From Anaeromyces robustus (Eukaryota > Neocallimastigomycota > Neocallimastigomycetes > Neocallimastigales > Neocallimastigaceae), in the NCBI GenBank assembly GCA_002104895.1, contig MCFG01000621.1:1-22186 (forward strand): 22,186 bases of DNA, given 5' to 3'. Positions 1-11,435 of the stretch are shown in pieces. Positions within the stretch are counted from its first letter, which is position 1. Each line of letters opens with the position of its first letter. Both the position numbers and the translations under genes were made by a program. The notes under the pieces were generated by a model. The model ran no database searches. It had not been told where the DNA came from and saw only the letters and a program-made list of their open reading frames with translations.

Positions 1-295
1 TAAATTGTCCTATTGATTATCAGCTTTGTTGCACATTGACCAGTCAAACCTTTTTTTGAGATGATATACCATTTAACTGTAGTTTTAAATTACCAATGCC
101 AAGATTAGAATTAGGCAAAGTTAGTATCTGCTCATTTTTTGCTTTTATTTTATTTTATTTTTTTTTTTTGAAATGCATTGGAATTTTTAATTAGGTGTAA
201 ATCGTGGAATATACTTGTAGGTATTAATTTAATCCCTAATCCATTACAAAAACCCTTAACAGGAATAAACTTAAGATTTAAACATAGAGGATCGA
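1..295 (-). pseudogene. Fossil of a Pif1/Helitron-type helicase C-terminal region
   Basis: The minus strand of about 165-288 reads without a stop and contains LNLK, then KGFCNGLGIKLI. This resembles the helicase stretch L-x-LK...GLCNGTRL of Pif1-like and Helitron Rep/Hel proteins, but the hydrophobic residues normally between these two motifs are missing. Further along the same strand, at about 1-75, KKRF and NKADNQ occur in the order and rough spacing of the family's RRQFP...NKSQGQ block, followed by an in-frame stop. Between the two segments lie a poly-A/TAAAA stretch and frame breaks, so this is not a working gene. Base composition is visibly less AT-rich than the spacer to its right, as expected for old coding sequence. 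The family call rests on short motifs; the segment may continue left of the window. Confidence 0.42.
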
Positions 296-2195
<1,900 letters not shown>

Positions 2196-3592
2196 ATGTC
2201 AAGAAAAGCTGTTATAGATTATTCAAGTGATGAATCAGATGAGGTACACATCAATTATAAAAAATATATAATTTTCATTAATATAAAAGTTATCAAATTG
2301 AGGACTGAACATATTAATTCTATAATTAATTTTATAATAAATTAATGTATTTATTTGAATAGACGGTCTGTATTATATGTAATAATGGTTATTCAACAAA
2401 GAAAAATCAAATAGTATTATGTGACGGAAAAGGTATAAATAATTATAATTTTTAGAGTAATTTAAAATATTTTATTTTCAAAAAAAAAAAAAAAAATAAA
2501 ATAAAAAGAAAAATCATTATATTGTCAATGGATAAAACATATGAATTAATAAAAATACTTGTATGTATATATTATATATAAAATTTCTTTATAAAGGCTG
2601 TGATATACCCGTACATCAAAGTGAGTTTTTTAATTTTTCTTTAAATATATATGTAAAATTATATTAATCATAATAATTTATAAATTATATATTTAATTTT
2701 ATATATACATATATAAAATAATAGAATGTTATGGCATAAATGTAATTCCACCAGGAAAAGAATCATGGTTTTGTGATAGGTAAATATAGTAAATTTTAGT
2801 AAATTTTATATTATATTATGTATTATATATATTATAATGTTTTAATAATTAATATATATATTATTTTATTATATATATATATATATATTTTTTTTTTTGT
2901 CTATATATAAATTGTAGATGTGCAGATCATGTTAAAAATTTATAAAACTGTAAATATTATAATAATATAAAATATTATATAATAGTAATATTTATTATTC
3001 AATTGAATTAACTTAATTTAAAATATATATTTTAATGTATTTTTATTTATTAAAAGAAAATTGTATGTTGCCCAAAAAAAAATGGAGCTTTTCGACGTAC
3101 AAATAGACCAGAAGAATATATACATGTTGAATGTGCTTCTTGGAATCCAAATATTGATAAATATACAAAAGAAAAAGGTTATAATATAGACAATTGTAAA
3201 GCAGGAGAACATGTTTGTAGTATATGTAATTCAAAAGAAGGATTTACTATTCGTTGTTCGTCCAAAATTCCATCTCAGTGTGAAAAGTAAATAATTTATT
3301 ATATTATATATATATATAAACATTAATAATAATAATGTTTTTATATTATTAGTAAAAAAAGAGAGAAACGTAATTGATATAATAATAATTATTTCTTCTT
3401 TTATTTCATCTTTTCTTATAATAATATTTATTATATATTATTAAAGTTATATACATGTCACATGTGCATTAAATTACGATTTTTCAGCAAGTTTATTCTG
3501 GAAACAAAAATTGACTTGTAAACATCATATGGAGAATAATGGAAATAAAAGAAATAAACGAAAAAAAGTTCAACAAACTAATGATTCAAATA

Positions 3593-3659
<67 letters not shown>

Positions 3660-3925
3660 AGAAACATCAAAATCCGAAAAAAATAGTGAAGGTAATAAGA
3701 TATATATGTTATATGTATATCATGAATAATATTTAAAATTATTCTTATAAAAGTAAACAATAATGATAAAATTTATTAATAATAAATTAATATTATATAT
3801 TATTAATTATTTATTAATAATTTAATTTATATTAAAACATAATAGATACTAAAGGAGATAATGATTCTTCTAGTGAATTAAAAAAAAATAATTCAAATAA
3901 TAATTCATTGAAATCTCAAGATGAA

Positions 3926-3959
<34 letters not shown>

Positions 3960-5724
3960 GAAAACGATCAATAAAAGAACCAAATGATAAAGATTCACTG
4001 CATACATTAACTCCAACTTCTTTTAATAATAAAGATAAGACTAAAGATACCAATACTAGTAGTCCAGGAAAGAAAATAAAATTAGAAGAAGTAATTATAT
4101 TATTTTTTTTTATAATTTTATTTTATATAATATTACGTTTTTTTTTTTTTTTTTTAGTTTTATTGTTTATTTAATTATTTAATTATTTGTTTTGTTTTTG
4201 TAATTTTAATATATATAATAAAATTATTAATATTAATCTTTTATATATATTTACTTGTGTTAATTTATATAATTTCAATTATATAAATATAATTTTTTTT
4301 CTAATCAAAATAAAAAAAATAAAGGGTGAATTTCCTACTGAAGAACAGTCTGAAATTAAAAACTTTTTAGGAACAATAATTAAAAAGTAATTTTAATAAT
4401 AATAGCAATAATATATTTAGTATATTTACAATATTATTAATTAAAAAAATTTTTTTTTCTTTTTTTTTTTTAATAATTTTATTATAGGGATGAACCATTG
4501 TCTAAATCACAAGTAGATTTCTTAATAAAAATATTAAAAGATAAAAAACAAGAAATAAAATCAATGGAACAATTTATACAGAGTATGTTAAAAAAAAACT
4601 AAAAAAGAATATGTTACTCTTTTTTAGCATATTAAATTATTTAATTTTTTTTTATGAAATTAATAAATATTACAATATATTATAATATATTATAATATTT
4701 ATTTTATTAACTTTTTATTTATTTATTTTATTATTATTATATTATTTATTAACTTTTTATTTATTTATTTTATTATTATAATATTTATTTATTAACTTTT
4801 TATTTATTTATTTTATTATTATAATATTTATTTTATTAACTTTTTATTTATTTATTTTAAAAAGCTGGAAACCCTACTATTAATTATACTGCATCACCAA
4901 TAGAGTCTTATCTATCAGCTGCAGATAGTTTACCAGAAAAGAAAATTGAACAAAAAATAAGAGATTTAGAGGTAGTATTAGTTAAATGTAGAAATGATAT
5001 TCAAATTGAAACAGCAATTGGTAATGAATTAAGATTAAAATTAGAGGATAGACGACGTGAAGCTAAACTTCAAAAGAAAAAATATTTTGATATTAGAGAA
5101 GCTATAAGATATATTATGCAAACCTTTAATTTCCATACTATGATTCCTTATCCAAATGTAGGTAATAATTCAAATACTAATAGTCCAAATAAATCCATGA
5201 ATTCCATGAATCCAATGAATCCAATGAATCCAATGAATCCATCAAATAACGTTAATTCTATAAATTCAATGAACCCCATGAATCCAATGAACCCAATGAA
5301 TCCAATGAACCCAATGAATTCTGTGAATTCTATGAATCCAGTTAATTCTATGAATCCAATGAATCCAATGAATCCAATGAATTCAATGAATCCAATGAAT
5401 TCAATGAATCCAATGAACCCCATGAACCCCATGAACCCAATGAATTCTATAAATATGATGAATCCTTTGAGTCCATTAAATATTTTGAATAATAATAATA
5501 AAGCGTTACTTGCACCAGAAAAAGCAGAAGAACTTTTATTTATGATTCGAAATAATTTAAAAAAATATGAATTTAGAAAACTTAATAATAGTAAAAATCG
5601 TATAGATGCAGCCGTAAGAGCAGAAATGGCAAATTTTTCTAACCAAGGTTTAATTCAAAATATTAAGTCTATTAAAACACAAAATAATTCCTCATCTACC
5701 ACCCTTTCTTCCTCTAATTCCTTA

Positions 5725-5773
<49 letters not shown>

Positions 5774-6240
5774 GTAATAATAATAACAATAATAACAGTA
5801 ATAATAACAATAACAATAATAACAGTAATAATAATAATAATAACAATAGCAATAACAATAACAACAACAACAACAATAATAATAATAATAATGGTATTAA
5901 TTCATCATTATCTAAATCAAATTCTTCATCAAATTTACTTTCAGGGAATAAAACATCACAACCATCTTATTTAAATGCAAATACTACTACTACTACTGCT
6001 GCTGCTGCTACTACTACTGCTACTACTGCTACTAATAATACTAACATTAATATTAACACTACTACTACTATTACTTCTTCTACTACTACTACTCCTACTA
6101 CTACTACTATTAATAATAATAATAATAATATTAATAATGTTCATACCCCAGCTTCAGCTCCTTCATCTTCAATACCGTCATCTTTATCCTCAACTTATAA
6201 TAAATCAGTTATAACCAGTTCAAAAAATAATGGTTATTAA
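2196..6240 (+). CDS. PHD / extended-PHD (PZP) chromatin reader protein with Met-Asn-Pro repeats
   Basis: Eleven exons by my reading: 2196-2243, 2363-2432, 2597-2620, 2725-2779, 2918-2930, 3057-3286, 3447-3691, 3846-4090, 4325-4386, 4488-4582, 4865-6240, giving about 820 residues. The first PHD finger has ligands C19, C22, C36, C41, H46, C49, C64 and C67, with the CDGKGC and HQKCYGI motifs. A zinc knuckle follows (VCCPKKNGAFRRT...H93, C96). The extended PHD has C124, C127, C137, C145, H150, C153, C171 and H174. This order is the PZP module of AF10/AF17, JADE and BRPF proteins, which binds histone H3 tails; the six-residue CxxxxC spacing is most like AF10. Asn tracts and basic patches (NKRNKRKK, KRKRS) suggest a nuclear protein. 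A charged coiled coil (about 385-440), Met-Asn-Pro repeats (about 470-560), a helical segment, an Asn/Ser tract and a Thr tract follow. The exon 5 donor is doubtful because of a frame problem. The subfamily is uncertain. Confidence 0.82.
2597..2620 (+). other. 24-nt micro-exon inside the first PHD finger
   Basis: This exon is flanked by AG at 2595-2596 and GT at 2621-2622 (GTGAGT donor). It supplies the residues CDIPVHQ and carries zinc ligands C41 and H46, so the finger cannot be built without it. The split codons on both sides (G|GC and A|AA) join correctly with the neighbouring exons. Confidence 0.85.
2918..2949 (+). other. Exon 5 with disputed 3' end and in-frame stop
   Basis: The exon starts after TAG at 2917 and completes the last CxxC pair of the first PHD (FCDRCADH). 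Reading on to the GTAAAT donor at 2950 meets TAA at 2943-2945. Ending instead at a weaker GTTAAA donor (2931) keeps the frame open into exon 6. A third possibility is one A too many in the run 2934-2938. Removing it gives HVKIYKT, removes the stop, and puts the GTAAAT junction in phase with KIVCCP of exon 6. I think the third is the most natural, but the sequence as given cannot decide. Confidence 0.55.
4700..4860. repeat. Minisatellite in intron 10 of the PZP gene
   Basis: A unit of about 42-46 bases, containing attaactttttatttattt and then runs of TTATTATAATATTTA, occurs about four times in tandem. The attaac segments lie near 4707, 4748, 4791 and 4835. The array fills most of the intron and ends at the acceptor just before exon 11. 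Confidence 0.85.
5197..5467 (+). repeat. In-frame Met-Asn-Pro / Met-Asn-Ser coding repeat
   Basis: A 9-base unit (atgaatcca and variants) is repeated about thirty times with occasional NS, NV or NI substitutions, giving MNPMNPMNSMNP-type protein. Asn and Pro codons vary synonymously (aat/aac, cca/ccc), so the array is not a fresh slippage product and the amino-acid pattern may be maintained. Its antisense strand is open by chance and reads GFMGFIGFIEF; that is a shadow, not a gene. Confidence 0.9.
5727..5892 (+). repeat. Asn/Ser-rich coding trinucleotide tract
   Basis: AAT/AAC codons are interrupted by single AGT/AGC codons about every eight residues. Mixed codons show the tract is older than a simple AAT expansion. 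It separates a probably helical segment (KALLAPEKAEELLFMIRNNL) from a Thr/Ala-rich tail near 5980-6110. Confidence 0.9.
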
Positions 6241-6409
6241 TTTAATTTATATACATTTTATATTTAAATTTATATTTATATTTATTTTTATTTTTTTTTT
6301 TTTATTTTTATTTTTATTTTTTTTTTCTTTTTAGAAAAAAAAAAAAAATATTCATTTAACAAATTTCACCATTTTACAAAAATTTACTAAACTAAACAAT
6401 TAAATTACA

Positions 6410-6440
<31 letters not shown>

Positions 6441-7609
6441 CAGTTACAACATAGCATTAATTATTATTATTATTTATAGAAAATTATTAATCTACTCTAT
6501 ATACTTTATAATATTTTATACTTTTCAAAAATATATAATTCAAATGTAATTTATTATATATATATATATATATATATACATATCTTTTTTTTTATTTTTT
6601 TATTATTTAATTTTAGTTTTTATTTATATGTTTTATGTTTTATTCCATTTTAGTTTTATATTTTTAATTTTTAGTTAATTTAACTTTAATAAATGTTTAT
6701 ATATTATAAAATATTAATTAAAAAAAAAAAAAAAAAAAAAAAAAACAAAAAACAAAAAAAAAGACCTTTTTTTTTATTATTATTGTTAAAGACAATTTAA
6801 TTAATGTTAATTATTATATATATAAATATTTTTATTGATTTTGTTGTTTTTGTTTTTATTTTTTTGTTTTTTGTTTTTTGTTTTTGTTTTTTTGTTTTAA
6901 ATTTTATTTCTATAAATCTTTTTTTTTTTTTTATTTAAATATATAACTATAAAAATTGTTTATTTATATTTAAATTATTATCATCATTATTATTATTAAT
7001 ATCTTAAAATTATGTTTTTCTTTTTTCTTTTTACTTTAATTTTGTTATGTTTTTTATTTTTATTTATTTATATTTATTTATTTTTTTTTTCTTTTTTTTA
7101 AAAAAAAAATATAAAATAGAATATTCTTCTAATTCATTTACTTTTTTTTGTTTTATTTTGTAAATTCATAAATTTCATATTTATAAATTAAAGAAAAAAA
7201 AAATTAATAGAAAATTAATAGAATTGTAGGGATCATATTATATTATGTAACAATAATTATTATATTGAATTAGTAAATATATAATTATATATAATTATAT
7301 ATAATTATGTATAATTATGTATAAAAATGTTATAAAAATGTTTTTTTTTTTTTTATTAATACATAACATAAAATAATTTTACATTTTAACCTTTTTTTTT
7401 TTTTTTATAATAAAAAAATGGTAAATAAACTTTTTAATTTTTTAAAAGAAAATTTGTTTAAAACTGTAAATTAAAAAAAAAAGTAAAAAAGATAAAACAA
7501 TTTTAAATTTTTTTTTTTTCTTTTTTATAAATTATTGTCAATCAACATAATTTATTGTTTTAAGTATATTCCTTTTATTTTTTTTAAATTTCAATTTTTA
7601 TTTTTTTTA

Positions 7610-7720
7610 TTAGTTTTTTTAACAATAAAAAATAATATAATAATAATAATAATAAAAAATTAGTTTTTTTAAACAATAAAAAATAATAATAATATTTTTT
7701 TTATTGCTTAAAAAAACTAA
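7610..7720. repeat. Direct copy plus near-perfect 24-bp inverted repeat
   Basis: The segment beginning TTAGTTTTTTTAA-CAATAAAAAA occurs at 7610 and again at 7660-7683. The second copy is matched by an inverted copy at 7697-7720 with one mismatch in 24 positions, leaving a 13-base AT loop. This could be a miniature inverted-repeat remnant or a chance product of A/T slippage; the non-homopolymer CAATAA/TTATTG core argues against pure slippage. Confidence 0.7.
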
Positions 7721-8261
7721 GTATTTCTTGTAATTAATAAATTTCAAAGTAATTAATTTATTTATAATATTTATAATATTTATAATAATTATATATTTAT
7801 ATTTTTTCTTTTTCTTATAATATAAAACAAGTAATATAAAAATAAATTAAATTAATTTTTTTTTTATTATTTATAATAATGTAATGTAATTAATAAAATA
7901 GGACTGTATTAATTTTTTTTTTATTTATTATATAAATTAATAATGTATCAGTTATGTACACATTTATTATTATTCATTATTATTTATTTTTAATTGTTTG
8001 AACAATTATGGGTAAATTTAAAAAGTCAATAATTATAAATTTTTTATTTTTTTAATTTAAACCTATACTCTAAATGTTTTTAATTTTAATTTATACTAAA
8101 ACATTATTTATTAAAAATTTAATTGATATAAAACTTTAATTTATAATAAAATTATAATTTTAATTTATTTTTATCCGAAGTTTTCAATAAAAAAAATTAA
8201 AAAAAAAAAACTTTCTTTTATAATGATTCATTATTTTATTATTTATTATTAATTATAAAAT

Positions 8262-8408
8262 CATGGTACTCATGGTAATTTTTTTTATTTTTATGATGTA
8301 AATTACCATATAAAGTGTACCATGAAATATTATGAAAAATAAAAAGTAAATATGATAAAGTTTTTTTTTTTTTTTTTTCATTTTTATTATTTACTTTATT
8401 TCATAATA
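8262..8408. repeat. Nested and adjacent hairpin-forming inverted repeats (MITE-like)
   Basis: CATGGTAC at 8262-8269 pairs with GTACCATG at 8317-8324, and inside it ATGGTAATTT at 8272-8281 pairs with AAATTACCAT at 8300-8309. Directly beside it, TATTATGAAA at 8328-8337 pairs with TTTCATAATA at 8399-8408 across a T run. Two adjacent hairpins of mixed composition in a spacer suggest a decayed miniature transposable element, but no flanking target-site duplication was established. Confidence 0.6.
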
Positions 8409-9091
8409 CTTATGATAATTTAAATAAATAAGTAAATTAGTAAATAAGTAAATAAGTAAATAAATAAATAAGTAAATGAATAAATGAATAAAAGAGTTCA
8501 TGAGATTTTTTAATATTGAAAATTAAGTTAAGTGGATTTACTATAAACAAACTTTTTAATAATTTTTTTTTTTAACAAATATGTTAAATCATTAAACATA
8601 AAAAAAAAACATTATTAGTAAACAGAAAAAAAAAATAAAACAAAAAAAATTAAATAAAACGACAATAATAAAATACAAAATAAATTAATTACTTTTATGA
8701 ATACTATAAAAAGTATAAATAATAATATAATAATAATAATAGTAAAAGAATGTTGTGGGTTTTATTAATTAATAAGAGATTACTTTAATTAATAAGAGAA
8801 TACTATTCTTTTATAGGTAAATAAATAAATAAATAAATAAACAACTAGATAAATATATAAATAAAATCATCAATAAATAATTAAATTACTAACAAACTAA
8901 ATAAATATATAAATTAATTAATTAATAAAATAATAAATAGTTTTTTTTTTTTTTATTTTTTTTAAAGAATTTATATAAATTAATAAATTAATAAATTATA
9001 ATTAATTATTAATCAATAACAATAATAACAATAATAGTAATAATAATTAAAAAATAATATAATAATATAGATAATATTTGCTACTTTTTTT

Positions 9092-9122
<31 letters not shown>

Positions 9123-10329
9123 AATTGAAAATGTACATATAATTTTATTATATAAGTTTTATATTATGTTTTTTAATCCATTTTTATTATTTTCATATAT
9201 TCCCATTTCTCAATAATTTTTTCTTTTTTTATTTTTTTTTTTTTTAATTAAAAAATTTTTTTTATTTTTTCAAACTTTAATTATTATATTAATTTAATTT
9301 GAATAGTAGGAAAAAAAAATTTTTTTAATTAATTAATATATATGATACATATAGTTATAATGATTGATGTTAAAATAATTAAAAGAAATTCCTATTAAAA
9401 TACTGCAATGATTATTTTTATTATTATTTAAAGTTATTTAATATTACTTTTTTAAAAGATTTTCTTTTTATTTTGTTTCATATTTATTTCATTGTTTTTT
9501 TTTTTTTTTCTTTAGTTTTTGTTTAATTTTTTCAATTTTTTTTTTCTTTTTATTTTTTAAAATAAAAAAAAAATATAAAAAATAAAAGAAGTATTGTTAG
9601 TTGTTATTTATTTTTGTTAAAAAAATATAAAAAAAAAATAATATTATGTTTAATATTTTTTTTTATATTTAAACGTTATGATATTTATTAATATAATAAC
9701 AAATTAAACAATAACAATAATAATAATAACAACAACTATAAATAAGTAAGAAATTAATAAAAAAAAAAAAGAAAAAAGAACAACAATAACAAAAAAAAAG
9801 AAAAAAAAAAAAAAAGCATTTATATTACATTGATTTAAGAATTTTTGCTTTATTTAAAATAAACAATTTAATAATAATATTATTAATTTTTGTTTTACTT
9901 ACCTAATATATATTTTGTTTTAGTTTCATTGAATTAAATATTCAAACATACATACATACATACACATAAAAAACAATAATAACATTCATTTTTTATCAAT
10001 TTTATAACATAAAAGTGTAATAAAGAAAATTAAAAATATTTAAAAAGAAAATTATTATTATATTATTAGTATTAATTTTTATTAACTTATACTGTTAATA
10101 AAATATAAAGAAAAGTAAAGTCTTTTTTTTAATTATAATAATAGTTTCCCCCTTCTTTTTCTTTTCTTTATTATATCCATAAATATTATAACTTTTTTTT
10201 TTTAAAAAATAAAAAAAAAAACTCTTTTGATAAATTAAAATAAAATATATATATTAATATTACATAATATTACATAATACTATTAAATATTAAATAACAT
10301 ATAATACTTATTAATTAATCATTAAATAA

Positions 10330-10373
10330 AAACAAACAACAAACAAACAAACAAACAAACAAACAAACAAAAA
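10330..10373. repeat. AAAC microsatellite
   Basis: About ten tandem AAAC units with one AAC interruption near the left end, in the upstream spacer of the membrane-protein gene. Confidence 0.9.
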
Positions 10374-10654
10374 GTTGTAATAATTATTTAATAATAGAAT
10401 ATTAAAAAGTTATTATAATATATGTACAATTTAATATTTTATTATAAAAGTGTTATAAACATTTAAAATATAAAATTAAATATATATAAGATATATAATA
10501 TATATTATAACCACCAAATATATATATATAATAAAAAATAAATAAAATATTTAATTATATATATATATATATATAAATATAGATTTTTTTTTTCTGATAT
10601 AATAATTATTAAAAGAAAAAAAAAAGAAAAAAACATTAAAAAAGAATAACATAT

Positions 10655-10690
10655 AACGTAAAATCAACAACTATATATATTACGTTATTT
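10655..10690. repeat. Short perfect inverted repeat ATAACGTAA / TTACGTTAT
   Basis: Nine-base arms with a CG core, separated by about 18 bases and placed about 190 bases upstream of the membrane-protein start codon. It could be a regulatory palindrome or chance. Confidence 0.45.
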
Positions 10691-10752
10691 TTTATATACA
10701 CTAGTAAACGAATATCTTATTATTTTAACACTTTTCTATATATAAATATATA

Positions 10753-10859
10753 CCTTTTTTTTTTTTTTTTTTGATTTTTATCTTCCCTCTCACTCTCTCT
10801 CTCTCTCTCTATCTCTCTTTTTTTTTTCTTAAATTTTTAGTTTTTTTCTTTATCACAAA
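10753..10859 (+). promoter_or_regulatory. Pyrimidine-rich block with CT repeat before the membrane-protein gene
   Basis: About 100 bases of almost pure T and C, including a (CT)n run near 10,790-10,810, end about 20 bases before the start codon. It may be a core-promoter pyrimidine tract near the transcription start. It could also be the polypyrimidine tract of a 5' UTR intron, since TTTTAG near 10,840 would serve as an acceptor. No TATA element can be singled out in such AT-rich sequence. Confidence 0.45.
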
Positions 10860-10878
10860 AAAATAATAATAATTTAAA

Positions 10879-11401
10879 ATGATGTCAAAAGTTTTTTCCT
10901 CAAAGTTTTTCACATTTTTATTATTAATTCTACAACTTATAAATGTAAATGGAGAAATACTAAAATTAAGAATACAAAAGAAAGACTACCATTTAAATGA
11001 AAGAATAGATATCACTTTTCCAAGTAATGTTAAATGTCAATCTGGTACAGTAGTAACATTAATAGGTCAAAATCAAAACAAATATGGTAATACTAAATTA
11101 CAATGTCAAAATACAAGTAGAGGGTATCTTAAATTACCTAGTAAACTTGATAACTCTTATGAAAAAGTTGATAATTATTTTTTAAATTGGAATTATGGAA
11201 ATTCACAAATACAAACGGAACCTTTTTTTAAATTAATGAATAATCCTAATACGGATTCAAAAAAAGATAAAGCAAGTACTTCTGCTGTAAATTATAATTC
11301 TAATAATTCTAATAATTCTAATAATTCTAAAAAGGATAACAACGGTAACAATGGTAATAATAATAATAGTAATAATGGTAATAATGGTAATAACAGTAAT
11401 A

Positions 11402-11435
<34 letters not shown>

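Larger units (their letters stand above)
6241..10878. other. Long A/T spacer between PZP gene and membrane-protein gene
   Basis: About 4.6 kb with no credible coding frame on either strand. It contains the 3' flank of the PZP gene, many poly-A and poly-T runs, direct and inverted repeats near 7610-7720 and 8262-8408, an AAAC microsatellite near 10,330 and a pyrimidine-rich block just before the next start codon. No RNA gene was recognised. Confidence 0.7.

Noticed and set aside
3018-3234. Two minus-strand open frames over the zinc-knuckle exon
   Set aside because: The plus strand there encodes a clear extended PHD with zinc ligands; the minus frames are hydrophobic A/T shadows.
4187-4390. 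Plus-strand 67-codon frame starting in intron 8
   Set aside because: Only its end (GEFPTEEQSEIKNFLGTIIK) is real, as exon 9; the front is A/T intron sequence.
5148-5432. Minus-strand open frame reading GFMGFIGFIEF repeats
   Set aside because: It is the antisense of the Met-Asn-Pro coding repeat, which is in the right frame of a gene with good domain evidence.
5655-5876. Minus-strand poly-Leu open frame
   Set aside because: Shadow of the Asn tract (AAT repeat read backwards gives ATT/TTA-type codons).
5975-6214. Plus-strand poly-Leu open frame within the PZP gene
   Set aside because: Out-of-frame reading of the Thr/Ala (ACT/GCT) tract of the real protein.
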